Source: Clostridia bacterium (GTDB lineage: Bacteria > Bacillota > Clostridia > Oscillospirales > SIG627). From it: a DNA stretch of 64,000 nucleotides. Positions 16,527-24,475 of this stretch are shown piece by piece. The DNA lies in NCBI GenBank assembly GCA_017517325.1, contig JAFWZW010000004.1, positions 124,001 to 188,000 of the forward strand, given 5' to 3'. A program made the translations under genes and the position numbers. A model generated the notes under the pieces. It saw only the letters and a list, made by a program, of their open reading frames with translations, made no database searches and had not been told where the DNA came from. Numbering within the stretch: the first letter of the stretch is position 1; every line of letters begins with the position of its first letter.

Positions 16527-18071
16527 TTACGGTGCTTTTTTTAAAAGACTGCGCACTCTGCGAAAGAGAGCGGGGAGCTGGGGGGAGCGCAGGTTCATCA
16601 GTAAAAATAGCCCAACGGCCACCACCGAGGTGGCTACAAGGTTAAAGAGAAGCTGAATCAGCGGGGAAGAAAAGCCCACCAGCCCCGTGACGGCCATAGA
16701 AGCACCGCAAAGCACGGCGCACACCAAAAGCTGATACCCAAGGGAGAGGAAATATTCACGGGCGGAGGCTTCGAATACCGCCTTGTAAACGATTATGGGC
16801 TTCGCGATCAAGGGCACCAGCGTGGAGATCAGCGTTCCCACGAAAATGCCCGCAAGGCCGATCCTGTGCCCCAAGACGATGCTCACCAAAAGGTTCAGCC
16901 CCGCCTGCACCAAAGGCACCCATTTATCACGGTCGTAAAGCCCTGCGGCAGATTTGATCACGTCCATTACGTAGGTCAGACCCAAAAGGTAAAAATTGGC
17001 AACTACCACCAACGCCACCACGGGCATAGAGATCAGGTAGGCTTCCCCGTATGCCAGAGAAATAAAGGGTTGAAAGAGGGTGAGGAAAAAGGCGGTGCAG
17101 ATCCCGTACAGAGCGAAATAAAAGAACTGAAGCTCACGGAATACCGCAAGGCGCTTTTGGGGGCTTTCCTTTACGATGAGGTTGCCGAAGGAAGCGGTGG
17201 TATTTCCTACGAACAGATACACGATACCCGAAACGGTCATCACCATAGTGGAATAGTTGCTGTAAAGACCCACGGTCACAAGATCCACCAAAAGGGAGAT
17301 GAGAAGATTATCCGTTCCCGATACCGCCACGGACCCCACCTTGTGATACATCAAGGCCCGCACGTTTACGAAAAGCGCCCGCTTTTCCTCTTTGGGAAGC
17401 GGGGGTGCCGTTTTCCGTTTCAGTATGGGGTAGCGGCGATCCAAATACCTGTTGATCACCACGTTTTGCACCACGATGCAAAGGCTTTGCACCCCAAGGT
17501 AATAAAGGAAACAGCGGGGATCTTTGTAAAACAGGAGAACGGTGGCGATCTGCAAAAGGCAGATCAGCCCTTCAAAGAGCGTGGTGAAGGGCACCAGCCG
17601 AAAGCCCTCCTGTGCCGCCTGGGCCAAAGTGCGCTTGTAGGAGAAGAGGTACTCCACCACCAGATTAAAGAGGAATACCAGATAGATCAGGTAAAAATAA
17701 TCGATTCCCTGATAGTTTCGGATCAGGTGGGGCAGAAAGGGCATCAGGGCAAGACCCAGCACCCCCACAACCCCTGCAATGGCGCAGTAAGCCTTGCGGT
17801 AAAAGGCCATCAGGGAGGCGATCTTTTCATCATCCTTTTCCGCCAAGGGCTTATAAAGGCTGAAGGTAATGGCGGTACCAACCCCAAGCTCTGCCAAAGC
17901 AAGAAGCCCCAGCACTCCGCTGAAGAGTCCGCTGACGCCGTAAAGCTCGGCACTTAAGTGGCGGAGAAAAACGACTCTGCCCAAAAGCTTTAAAAGACTT
18001 GTGATCAGGCGGTTTCCAAAGCCTGATACGATATTCAGCACCGAAAAGGCGGTGCGGGAATTACGCTTCAT
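16527..18071 (-). CDS. Wzx-like polysaccharide flippase (PST family)
   Basis: A 514-aa protein with roughly twelve to fourteen hydrophobic helices, an N-terminal FSVLNIVSGFGNRLITSLL and a YGVSGLFSGVLGLLALAELG segment typical of oligosaccharide flippases of the MATE/MOP superfamily. It would translocate lipid-linked repeat units across the membrane. It overlaps the 3' end of the polymerase gene by 11 bases and is followed by three transferases. Confidence 0.87.
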   Translation of the reverse strand: MKRNSRTAFSVLNIVSGFGNRLITSLLKLLGRVVFLRHLSAELYGVSGLFSGVLGLLALAELGVGTAITFSLYKPLAEKDDEKIASLMAFYRKAYCAIAGVVGVLGLALMPFLPHLIRNYQGIDYFYLIYLVFLFNLVVEYLFSYKRTLAQAAQEGFRLVPFTTLFEGLICLLQIATVLLFYKDPRCFLYYLGVQSLCIVVQNVVINRYLDRRYPILKRKTAPPLPKEEKRALFVNVRALMYHKVGSVAVSGTDNLLISLLVDLVTVGLYSNYSTMVMTVSGIVYLFVGNTTASFGNLIVKESPQKRLAVFRELQFFYFALYGICTAFFLTLFQPFISLAYGEAYLISMPVVALVVVANFYLLGLTYVMDVIKSAAGLYDRDKWVPLVQAGLNLLVSIVLGHRIGLAGIFVGTLISTLVPLIAKPIIVYKAVFEASAREYFLSLGYQLLVCAVLCGASMAVTGLVGFSSPLIQLLFNLVATSVVAVGLFLLMNLRSPQLPALFRRVRSLLKKAP

Positions 18072-19602
18072 CCAAACCTCCTGCAGGGAACAGGGCCCCG
18101 ATCAAAGCCACGACGTAGGTGGAAAGTACGGTATCAAATACGTGCCCCGCAAGGTAGGCGGTGGCAAAGAGAGAAAAAAGGGAAAGGGTAAGAGCCCCCG
18201 TAATCAAAAGGCTTCGGCGGCAAAACAGAGCCTTCAGGGCCTGTGCACAGCCGTATAAAAACAGAGCAAAATACGGCCCCATCAATACCAGCACCCCGGC
18301 TGCACCCAATTCATAGTACTGAAAGACGAGATCACGCTCCGTATAGGGAATGCCCGAGGTGTAGCCCATTCCGAAAAGCGGGTCGAGCTCGTTTTCGTTC
18401 CGCTCTGCAATGCGGCGGCAAAGCTCGATCTTAAAGCGGCGGGCATCCTGATTCTCCCGCGGATCCCTTGAAAGGATTCGGCACCAGAAAGTGGCGTCTC
18501 CCTCCGGTGGGTAAAGCGCGGGAAACCAAGGGTCAATGAAGTGATCCCAGCGGTGCTCCTTTAAGTATGCGGCGATCAGGGAGGTATCCTCTTCGGTGAG
18601 CGCCAGGTTTTCACGGCTTTTCTCCAGCACCGCCTCTACCTCGGCGGTAAGGGCGAGGGTGCGAAGGTCACTCTCCTTCTGATCCTCCCGTCTTGCTTGC
18701 AGAGCCCTTCCGGGGGAGATGAGAAACAAAGGAAGGATCAGGGCAAGGATCAGGAATGAAAGTGCAAGATTTCGGTTTGAAGGCTCTTCCTTTTTACAGA
18801 TAAAGCGCTGAAGCAAGGCCACCACAAGGGTGGCGACCAGCCCCAAAAAGAAGCCCAAGGAGCCGATCTTGGTGCCCACCATAACCGAGGCAAGCCCCGT
18901 GAAAAAGAGAAGAAGATAATCTGTGATTTTTCCCCGTTTCAGAGCGCTGTAAGCGGCAAGGGGCACCAAACCGAACAGTACCGCACCCACCACGTTGGCG
19001 CGGGGGAATAAGCCCCTTGCGGTATAGGCGGCGGGATCTGCCCCCTCGGGAAGGGAAAACCAAGAGAAAAAGCCACCTGCAATGAATTGATCCCCCTCTA
19101 AATAAGAAGAAAGGGAAAAGCCGAATACGCAGGGGATCACTACCCCAAAGGACACCACCCAAAGGGCGCCCCGCAGAGCGGAAAAAAGCGTGTTTCGAGG
19201 GAGCTTTCCCAGCCAAGCACCCAAAAGCACCGCCGTGGGTGCAAGCCAAGTGCGGACAACGTAATAGCACTCGGTTAAAAAATGGGGCTTGCTTCCCGGC
19301 AGAAGGGAGGCGTCGAAGCGTGCCGCGTTTGCGCCGTGTAGCAGAAGGTATAAAAGGCTGATCCCCAGCCAAACGGCTGTGGCAATCAAAGGAATTTTGT
19401 TTTTGCTTCGAAGGGCGAGCATCAGACCGTAGAAAAAAACGGACCCTGCCCAGAGAAGGAGGATGATTTCCTCCAACGCAAAGCCGCAAAGCTCAAGGGC
19501 ACCGCCGAAAAAGGTGCGATAAAGCTCCACCACCGGAAGGCAGACCACCCCCACGGAAAAAATTCTGTGAAAGTGACTTTTAAGATCAGGCCGCTTCATC
19601 AT
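18061..19602 (-). CDS. Wzy-like O-antigen polymerase / ligase family membrane protein
   Basis: A polytopic protein (about 513 aa) with around ten hydrophobic helices. A large extracytoplasmic loop (about residues 295-430) is rich in charged residues and contains DPWFPALYPPEGDATFW and a FGMGYTSGIPYTERD segment. This layout matches the Wzy/O-antigen ligase superfamily, whose members polymerise undecaprenyl-linked repeat units. I chose the ATG at 19602 (MMKRPDLKSH), which overlaps the stop of the preceding GT2; the frame is open to 19617. Assignment rests on topology and context rather than strong motifs. Confidence 0.75.
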   Translation of the reverse strand: MMKRPDLKSHFHRIFSVGVVCLPVVELYRTFFGGALELCGFALEEIILLLWAGSVFFYGLMLALRSKNKIPLIATAVWLGISLLYLLLHGANAARFDASLLPGSKPHFLTECYYVVRTWLAPTAVLLGAWLGKLPRNTLFSALRGALWVVSFGVVIPCVFGFSLSSYLEGDQFIAGGFFSWFSLPEGADPAAYTARGLFPRANVVGAVLFGLVPLAAYSALKRGKITDYLLLFFTGLASVMVGTKIGSLGFFLGLVATLVVALLQRFICKKEEPSNRNLALSFLILALILPLFLISPGRALQARREDQKESDLRTLALTAEVEAVLEKSRENLALTEEDTSLIAAYLKEHRWDHFIDPWFPALYPPEGDATFWCRILSRDPRENQDARRFKIELCRRIAERNENELDPLFGMGYTSGIPYTERDLVFQYYELGAAGVLVLMGPYFALFLYGCAQALKALFCRRSLLITGALTLSLFSLFATAYLAGHVFDTVLSTYVVALIGALFPAGGLDEA

Positions 19603-20558
19603 CTGCCCCCCTTCCATAAAGCGATGAGGGGGAAGGCTTCATAATAAAATAAAAGAGAAGTGAGTCGCTCCCGCAGAGAAGCGTTTCTTCGGATCAGGGG
19701 ATTCTTTTGCCAATGGGGGAAATGCTTCCGCATCAGTTTGTTTCCGCGGCAGATGGCATCCCGCCTACCCGCATGCCAAAAGATCCAGGTAAAATTGCGG
19801 TACAGATGAAGCCAGAATAAATATTCCACGGCCTCCTTTTCTCCTTCGGCGTTGCGCTTCAGCGCTTCAAGAGCGGGGAAGATGTCCAGCTTCCTTTCCG
19901 ACCAAGGAGAGCGCATAATGGAGCCTTCGGATTGATAATAAAGGTGAAAGGGCTTTTTTTCATACCAGATCTTTCCTTTGGCGCCGATCCCCAAAGCAGG
20001 GATCAAAGCCAGATCCTCATACAAAATACCCTCTTCAAACAGGAAGTTTTCATCCGTAAAGAGCCTGCGGTCAAAAAGCTTGTTCCAAGGGCAGGGGAGG
20101 GAGAGCATATAGTCCTCCACCTCCATCCACCCGCCCGGATGCGGGGAAGCGGAAAAGGACGAGGTTTTCCCATCCGCAAAGAGGTAGCAGGAATCGAAGA
20201 TCAAAACGGAAGCGCCCGTTTCCTTTTTCTTTTCCATCAGGGAAGAAAGAGCACCCGGTACAAGCTGATCGTCGGAATCCAGATACGTTATCACCTTTCC
20301 CCTTGCGGCCGCCAGCCCGCGGTTGCGGCAAACGCCCACACCGCCGTTTTCAAAGGTAAGAACGCGGATCTCTACGCCCGCCTCTTGCCCTTTTTTTTCG
20401 TATTCCTTTAAAATCGTGAGGCTCCCATCGGTGGAGCCATCATCTACCGCTACCACTTCCCAGGAAAAAGGAAGCTTTCCCTGCGCCAGCAGAGAATCCA
20501 AGGTGCATCGCAAGGTCTTTTCACCGTTGTAAACGGGAACGATCACACTCAATTCCAT
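19599..20558 (-). CDS. glycosyltransferase family 2, first gene of polysaccharide operon
   Basis: A 319-aa GT-A transferase with LSVIVPVYNGEKTLRCTLD, VDDGSTDGS and YLDSDD motifs. AGGAGG precedes the ATG at 20558, and a promoter lies just upstream. It opens a six-gene minus-strand operon (GT2, polymerase, flippase, GT2, GT2, GT4) with overlaps or gaps of only a few bases between genes. No initiating phosphoglycosyltransferase, chain-length regulator or wzz/wzd kinase is present in the operon. Confidence 0.9.
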   Translation of the reverse strand: MELSVIVPVYNGEKTLRCTLDSLLAQGKLPFSWEVVAVDDGSTDGSLTILKEYEKKGQEAGVEIRVLTFENGGVGVCRNRGLAAARGKVITYLDSDDQLVPGALSSLMEKKKETGASVLIFDSCYLFADGKTSSFSASPHPGGWMEVEDYMLSLPCPWNKLFDRRLFTDENFLFEEGILYEDLALIPALGIGAKGKIWYEKKPFHLYYQSEGSIMRSPWSERKLDIFPALEALKRNAEGEKEAVEYLFWLHLYRNFTWIFWHAGRRDAICRGNKLMRKHFPHWQKNPLIRRNASLRERLTSLLFYYEAFPLIALWKGGR

Positions 20559-20591
20559 GGGTTTCCTCCTATTTCATAATATACCAATTTT

Positions 20592-20620
20592 ATTCTATCA
20601 CATTTTATTTCCCAATTCAA
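20592..20620 (-). promoter_or_regulatory. promoter of the polysaccharide operon
   Basis: On the minus strand TTGAAT, 17-bp spacer, TAGAAT (20615-20620 and 20592-20597). It diverges from the fur-type promoter; the two -35 boxes are only 16 bp apart. Confidence 0.65.
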
Positions 20621-20636
20621 GATGAAAAAGATCGTC

Positions 20637-20687
20637 TTGACTTAAAGACAAGAATCGGTTATAATACTGATAATGAATATCATTAAA
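20637..20687 (+). promoter_or_regulatory. fur-family promoter with Fur-type box
   Basis: TTGACT at 20637-20642, 17-bp spacer and TATAAT at 20660-20665. Immediately downstream, at 20669-20687, is GATAATGAATATCATTAAA, containing the perfect inverted repeat TAATGA-ATA-TCATTA. It closely resembles the Fur box (GATAATGATAATCATTATC). It covers the start site, so repression of the regulator by itself is likely. Confidence 0.8.
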
Positions 20688-20703
20688 GAAAGGAGGCATC
20701 CCT

Positions 20704-21078
20704 ATGCAAAAGCGTTCTACCGCACAAAAGCGAGCCATTTTTTCAGCCCTTGCTTCCCGCAAGGATCACCCCTCCGCCACCCGCCTTTACGAGGATCTGA
20801 AAGCCACCTACCCCACCCTCAGCAAAGCAACGGTCTACCGCGTTCTGAAAAACGCTGCCGACGAAGGTGAGATCCTGCGCCTTCACACCGGCACCGAGGA
20901 TCATTTTGACGCTACCATCTCCCCCCACCTGCATTTGGTATGCACCACCTGTGGCTCCATCACCGATGCCCCCCTCCCCTCCCGCCTTCTTCCCGATCTT
21001 TCCGGCGCTACCGGCTTCGTTTTAGCGGAGGAGCATGCAGAGCTCTACGGCACCTGCTGTTCTTGCTTGAAAAAATAG
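20704..21078 (+). CDS. Fur/PerR-family metalloregulator
   Basis: A 124-aa repressor with an N-terminal winged helix (AQKRAIFSALASRKDHPSA, LSKATVYRVLKNAADEGEI). The C-terminal dimerisation domain carries HLHLVCTTCGSI and the final CCSC, so both CXXC zinc-site pairs are present. Length and the FDATISPHLH metal-site segment are closest to PerR or short Fur proteins; which metal or oxidant it senses cannot be fixed. AGGAGG precedes the ATG. The TAG stop at 21076-21078 is the first three bases of a 127-bp repeat unit. Confidence 0.88.
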   Translation: MQKRSTAQKRAIFSALASRKDHPSATRLYEDLKATYPTLSKATVYRVLKNAADEGEILRLHTGTEDHFDATISPHLHLVCTTCGSITDAPLPSRLLPDLSGATGFVLAEEHAELYGTCCSCLKK

Positions 21079-21361
21079 CGCATTGCATCGTTCCGCTACG
21101 CATCGGGGCTCGGTCATTTACACTTGTAAACTCCCTTCACCTCCTCGCTTGCGCGCCTTGCACTGCATCTATTTTTTTCTGCGCAAGAATAAAGGGGCAA
21201 AATAGCGCATTGCATCGTTCCGCTACGCATCGGGGCTCGGTCATTTACACTTGTAAACTCCCTTCACCTCCTCGCTTGCGCGCCTTGCACTGCATCTATT
21301 TTTTCTGCGCAAGAATAAAGAGGCAAAAATAGCGCATTGCATCGTTCCGCTACGCATCGGG
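21076..21361. repeat. 127-bp direct tandem repeat (2.25 units)
   Basis: Units start at 21076, 21203 and 21330 with TAGCGCATTGCATCGTTCCG. The first two are essentially complete and nearly identical, and the third stops after about 31 bases at ACGCATCGG. Each unit contains the palindrome TTTACA-CT-TGTAAA and a TGCGCAAGAATAAA end. Nothing in the unit reads as a protein with a start site. The array fills almost all of the 355-bp gap between the fur-type gene and the HAD gene. Confidence 0.9.
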
Positions 21362-21385
21362 GGCAGGGTACTTCTCCGGCAACGA

Positions 21386-21428
21386 AAAGAGACTCCCTTA
21401 GATCAAGTTCCAAGGGAGTCTCTTTTTC
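21386..21428. terminator. bidirectional terminator between fur-type gene and HAD gene
   Basis: AGAGACTCCCTT pairs with AAGGGAGTCTCT (21388-21399 and 21412-21423), with T-rich ends on both strands. It serves the convergent genes. Confidence 0.85.
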
Positions 21429-21433
21429 AAATC

Positions 21434-22132
21434 TTAACTGCCGATCTTTTTCAGCAGATGGAGAAGGGCTTCGTTGAGGGTGGGAAAATCCACCGTTGCC
21501 ATGTGGGGCTCGGGCAGGTGGATGCCTACGGAATAGCCCACCTCACGAAACATAGGGTAATCGTTGGTCCAATCGCCGATGGCGATCATATTCTCCGGTT
21601 TTGAACCGGTCACCTCTGCCAAAAGGTGGATCCCCGTACCTTTGGAAAGGGCGGAATAGGCCACGTCAAAGCAATCGGAATGCTCGTAGACCGTAAGGTG
21701 CATTTCAGGGGTGATATAGTCATCCAGCATTTTTTTGATCTTGGGGAAATCCTCCTGAAAAGAGGGGAAGGGGGTCAGAGCCGTTTCATTGGGCTGATAC
21801 CAGATCCGATCGGGGAAAGCCGCTTCCATCATCCCACGCAGCTCCTTGAGGGCTCGGCGGGTAAGCGGAGGAATTTCAGCTTTTTGATAGACGGGCGGTG
21901 GCAGGGCTACGCCCATTTGCAGAACACCGCCGTTTTCTCCAATGAGGATCGCGTCCTTCAGCCCCAACTGGCGCACGAAGCCGCACAGGTAATAAGTGGG
22001 CTTCCCGGAGGAGAGCACCACGTGGGCGCCTGCTTCCTCCAATTTGTGAAGAAGGGCAACGTTTTCAGGGAGGCAAGGCTCCCCAAGGGAGGCTAAGGTG
22101 CCGTCAAGGTCAAAGATCAAATAGGGCTTCAC
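21434..22132 (-). CDS. HAD-superfamily (Cof/IIB type) phosphatase
   Basis: A 232-aa hydrolase with motif I FDLDGTL at the N-terminus, SSGKPTYYL (motif II-like), and the terminal IAIGDWTNDYPMF, matching the GDxxND motif IV of Cof-type HAD enzymes. Such enzymes dephosphorylate sugar phosphates or similar small substrates. The start is GTG at 22132, directly after the TAA of the upstream gene (TAAGTG) with GGAGG five bases before. It is the last gene of the rsmF-greA-MBG-HAD unit. Confidence 0.87.
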   Translation of the reverse strand: MKPYLIFDLDGTLASLGEPCLPENVALLHKLEEAGAHVVLSSGKPTYYLCGFVRQLGLKDAILIGENGGVLQMGVALPPPVYQKAEIPPLTRRALKELRGMMEAAFPDRIWYQPNETALTPFPSFQEDFPKIKKMLDDYITPEMHLTVYEHSDCFDVAYSALSKGTGIHLLAEVTGSKPENMIAIGDWTNDYPMFREVGYSVGIHLPEPHMATVDFPTLNEALLHLLKKIGS

Positions 22133-23950
22133 TTAATCCTCCAGGTCTTCGAAGGAAACGGTGCCGCTCTTGGGCTTTGCAGGGCTTTCTCTTCTGATTT
22201 TTACGTCTTCATCCCCTTTGGGAAGAGGGGGCATTGCGTTGATCTCCTGTGCGATTCGGCGCTTTCTGGCGCGCTCGGCCGCTTCCTCACGGGTCAGGGG
22301 CCTTTTTTGGGAGGCGGGCTTTTCCTTGGGGGTACCCACAGTCATTTTCTTCGTCCAGACCAAAGCAAAGACGATGGCACTCACCGCCACTACGGTGAGA
22401 ATGACGATGATGACCCAAAGCACCACGGGGGCCTTCTTTTCCGGAGCAGGTGCGGGTTTTTCACTGGGGGTGGGAGCGGGCTTCGTTACGGGAGCATCCC
22501 CTTCAAAGAGGACGACGGTGCCCAGCCGTTCCAGCTGGATGGAAAAATAGTTGACCCCGCCGTTCTCCACAAGTTCTGCGGTGAGAGTGTCTGCCTTGTC
22601 CGTAAAGAGACCTGCGGTCATACTTGTTGCCAGCTTTGCTTCTTCTGCGGTCAGGGGGATCTGGATCTTCAAAAAGGCGTGCTTGGGAAGGGAAAGAACG
22701 CTTCCGTCCTCCGCTACGATGGAAACGGTAAAGCCTTTGAGAACGTTTCTTTTGGCCATTTCCTCCAAGGCGGTCTTGGCATCGGCATCGGGGGTGGAAA
22801 GCTTCAGAATGGAGCCTTGGGGCATTGCGCCCTTGCTGGCGCTGACTCGGATCTTGGCGCCGCTTTCCCCCGTAATGTAGCTAAGGTCTGCCAAAGAGGC
22901 AACGGCGGAAACGGGCAGATCGTCAACCTTCAGGACCGTAAGGGAACCGGGGAGGATCTCCAGCGTATAGTTGCCTGCCACCTCCTCGGGGAAGCACAGA
23001 GTTCCTCCGTTGATAGCGTAATTTCCGATGTCTTCCCCTGCTACGCGCTCAGGGGTACCGGTAAGCTGATCGGGCAGCTTCAGATCACCCATTACGGTAT
23101 AGGTAAAGGCGGGGTCGGGATCGAACAGATTCTTTTCTGCGTTTTCGATCTGCACCGTAACGGCTCTGGGCTTTACGGTTACCTGCTGGGAAACGGTTTC
23201 GGTAAAGTCCTTGTTATCGGCGGGCTCGGTGCCCACGAAGGCGTAGACCTTGCAGTGGTATTTGCCGGAATCCGCAACGTTCCGAAGGGGAAGGGTCTCT
23301 TCCTTCGCTTCCTCTAAAAGGGCTCCGTCTCGGAACCATTCGTAGCGATAGGTGACCCCGTCGATCTTTTCTACCTTGGCGGTGAGCTTTGCCGCCTCGC
23401 CGTCAAATTCCTTGGCACCGTCATCGTCCAGCCCTTCGGCCTTCAGGGTGACCTTGGGGGCAATGTCGGCAGGCGTACAGGTTAGCTTGAAATCCAGAAC
23501 GTAACTGGAGTTTTGGCTGAACAGATCAACGCCGATCTCTTCCCCTTTCTTATCTGAAAAATTTTCTTTATTAAAAAAGATAGGGGTAGATGCATTAATG
23601 GAATACTCTGCCAAAAGATCAAATTTGTAACGCAACAGATACGTTCTACCGCTGACAAAGGTATCGTTTTCTTTCATCAACTGCTCCGCTTCGCCGGAGC
23701 CGGGAATCTCGTACCACCCTGCATGGACCAGAGCAAATTCCAGATCGGCAGAGGAGAGCTCCTTTCCTTCTCCGCCTAAATCTACCACGATTTTAAGGCA
23801 ATCCGAAGTAAGTGAGGAGGGCTTTTTCCCTGCCACGGGAAAGTCGGCTTCCACCGTAACGGAGCGAACGGGGGCTTTCTCCGCTGCCACGGGGATCATC
23901 AAAAAGGCCAGCGCAAGGCAAATAGCAAAAAAAGAAAGGATTTTTTTCAT
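22133..23950 (-). CDS. membrane-anchored surface protein with Ig-like and MBG-type domains
   Basis: A 605-aa protein with a signal peptide (KKILSFFAICLALAFLMIPV), an Ig-like segment around 175-260 (YRYEWFRDGALLEEA, DSGKYHCKVYAF), and an MBG-type beta domain around 262-345 (AVTVQIENAEKNLFDPDPAF to YTLEILPGSLTVLK). A TPSEKPAPAPEKKAP linker precedes one transmembrane helix (VVLWVIIVILTVVAVSAIVF). The C-terminal cytoplasmic tail (about 80 aa) is basic. The architecture predicts an extracellular, ligand-binding or structural protein anchored by its C-terminus. AAGGAG precedes the start, 21 bases after greA. Confidence 0.8.
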   Translation of the reverse strand: MKKILSFFAICLALAFLMIPVAAEKAPVRSVTVEADFPVAGKKPSSLTSDCLKIVVDLGGEGKELSSADLEFALVHAGWYEIPGSGEAEQLMKENDTFVSGRTYLLRYKFDLLAEYSINASTPIFFNKENFSDKKGEEIGVDLFSQNSSYVLDFKLTCTPADIAPKVTLKAEGLDDDGAKEFDGEAAKLTAKVEKIDGVTYRYEWFRDGALLEEAKEETLPLRNVADSGKYHCKVYAFVGTEPADNKDFTETVSQQVTVKPRAVTVQIENAEKNLFDPDPAFTYTVMGDLKLPDQLTGTPERVAGEDIGNYAINGGTLCFPEEVAGNYTLEILPGSLTVLKVDDLPVSAVASLADLSYITGESGAKIRVSASKGAMPQGSILKLSTPDADAKTALEEMAKRNVLKGFTVSIVAEDGSVLSLPKHAFLKIQIPLTAEEAKLATSMTAGLFTDKADTLTAELVENGGVNYFSIQLERLGTVVLFEGDAPVTKPAPTPSEKPAPAPEKKAPVVLWVIIVILTVVAVSAIVFALVWTKKMTVGTPKEKPASQKRPLTREEAAERARKRRIAQEINAMPPLPKGDEDVKIRRESPAKPKSGTVSFEDLED

Positions 23951-23971
23951 AAAGAGCTCCTTTTGGTTTGA

Positions 23972-24472
23972 TCAATAAGAGGTGATGGGAAGGCTGGGAT
24001 CGTCCTCACCCTTTTCCAGAGCGCGGATCACCACCCAATAGCCCATGCCGGGCTTTGGCTCGATCCTTACCCGATCGCCCACGTGCTTGCCCATCACGGC
24101 TTTTCCCAGGGGGGATTCCTTGGATACGCAGTTTTCCAATACGTTTTCCCGTAAGGTGGTGACCAGGCGGCACTGCTCCTCCTCGTCATCCTCTTCGTAA
24201 TAGAGGGTGACCAGATCGAACAGCCCCACCTCGTCCTTGGCTGAGGTATCGCTGATGATCTTGGCGGTGGCGATCATATTTTGAAGATAGCGGATGCGGG
24301 AATCGTTCTTTCCCTTTTCCCGCTTGGCGGTGCGGTATTCATCGTTTTCACTGAGATCGCCCAGCTCCCTTGCCTGCTGAACGTCGGCACGAAGCTGCGG
24401 GCGCAGAGAGATGCGGTAGTCGATCTCCTCCTGCATTTTTTGAATATCTACTTTAGTAAGCTCGTCGTACAT
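23972..24472 (-). CDS. greA: GreA/GreB-family transcription elongation factor
   Basis: A 166-aa protein with the N-terminal antiparallel coiled-coil signature RELGDLSENDEYRTAKREKG and the acidic loop tip. The C-terminal FKBP-like domain includes SPLGKAVMGKHVGDRV. Gre factors stimulate transcript cleavage by backtracked RNA polymerase. The start overlaps the A-rich region just after rsmF (gap of three bases), so it is co-expressed with the methyltransferase. Confidence 0.9.
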   Translation of the reverse strand: MYDELTKVDIQKMQEEIDYRISLRPQLRADVQQARELGDLSENDEYRTAKREKGKNDSRIRYLQNMIATAKIISDTSAKDEVGLFDLVTLYYEEDDEEEQCRLVTTLRENVLENCVSKESPLGKAVMGKHVGDRVRIEPKPGMGYWVVIRALEKGEDDPSLPITSY

Positions 24473-24475
24473 AGT

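Noticed and set aside
21076..21361. Attenuated CRISPR or phage attachment site
   Set aside because: The 127-bp units are identical throughout with no unique spacer, and no integrase or phage gene is present.
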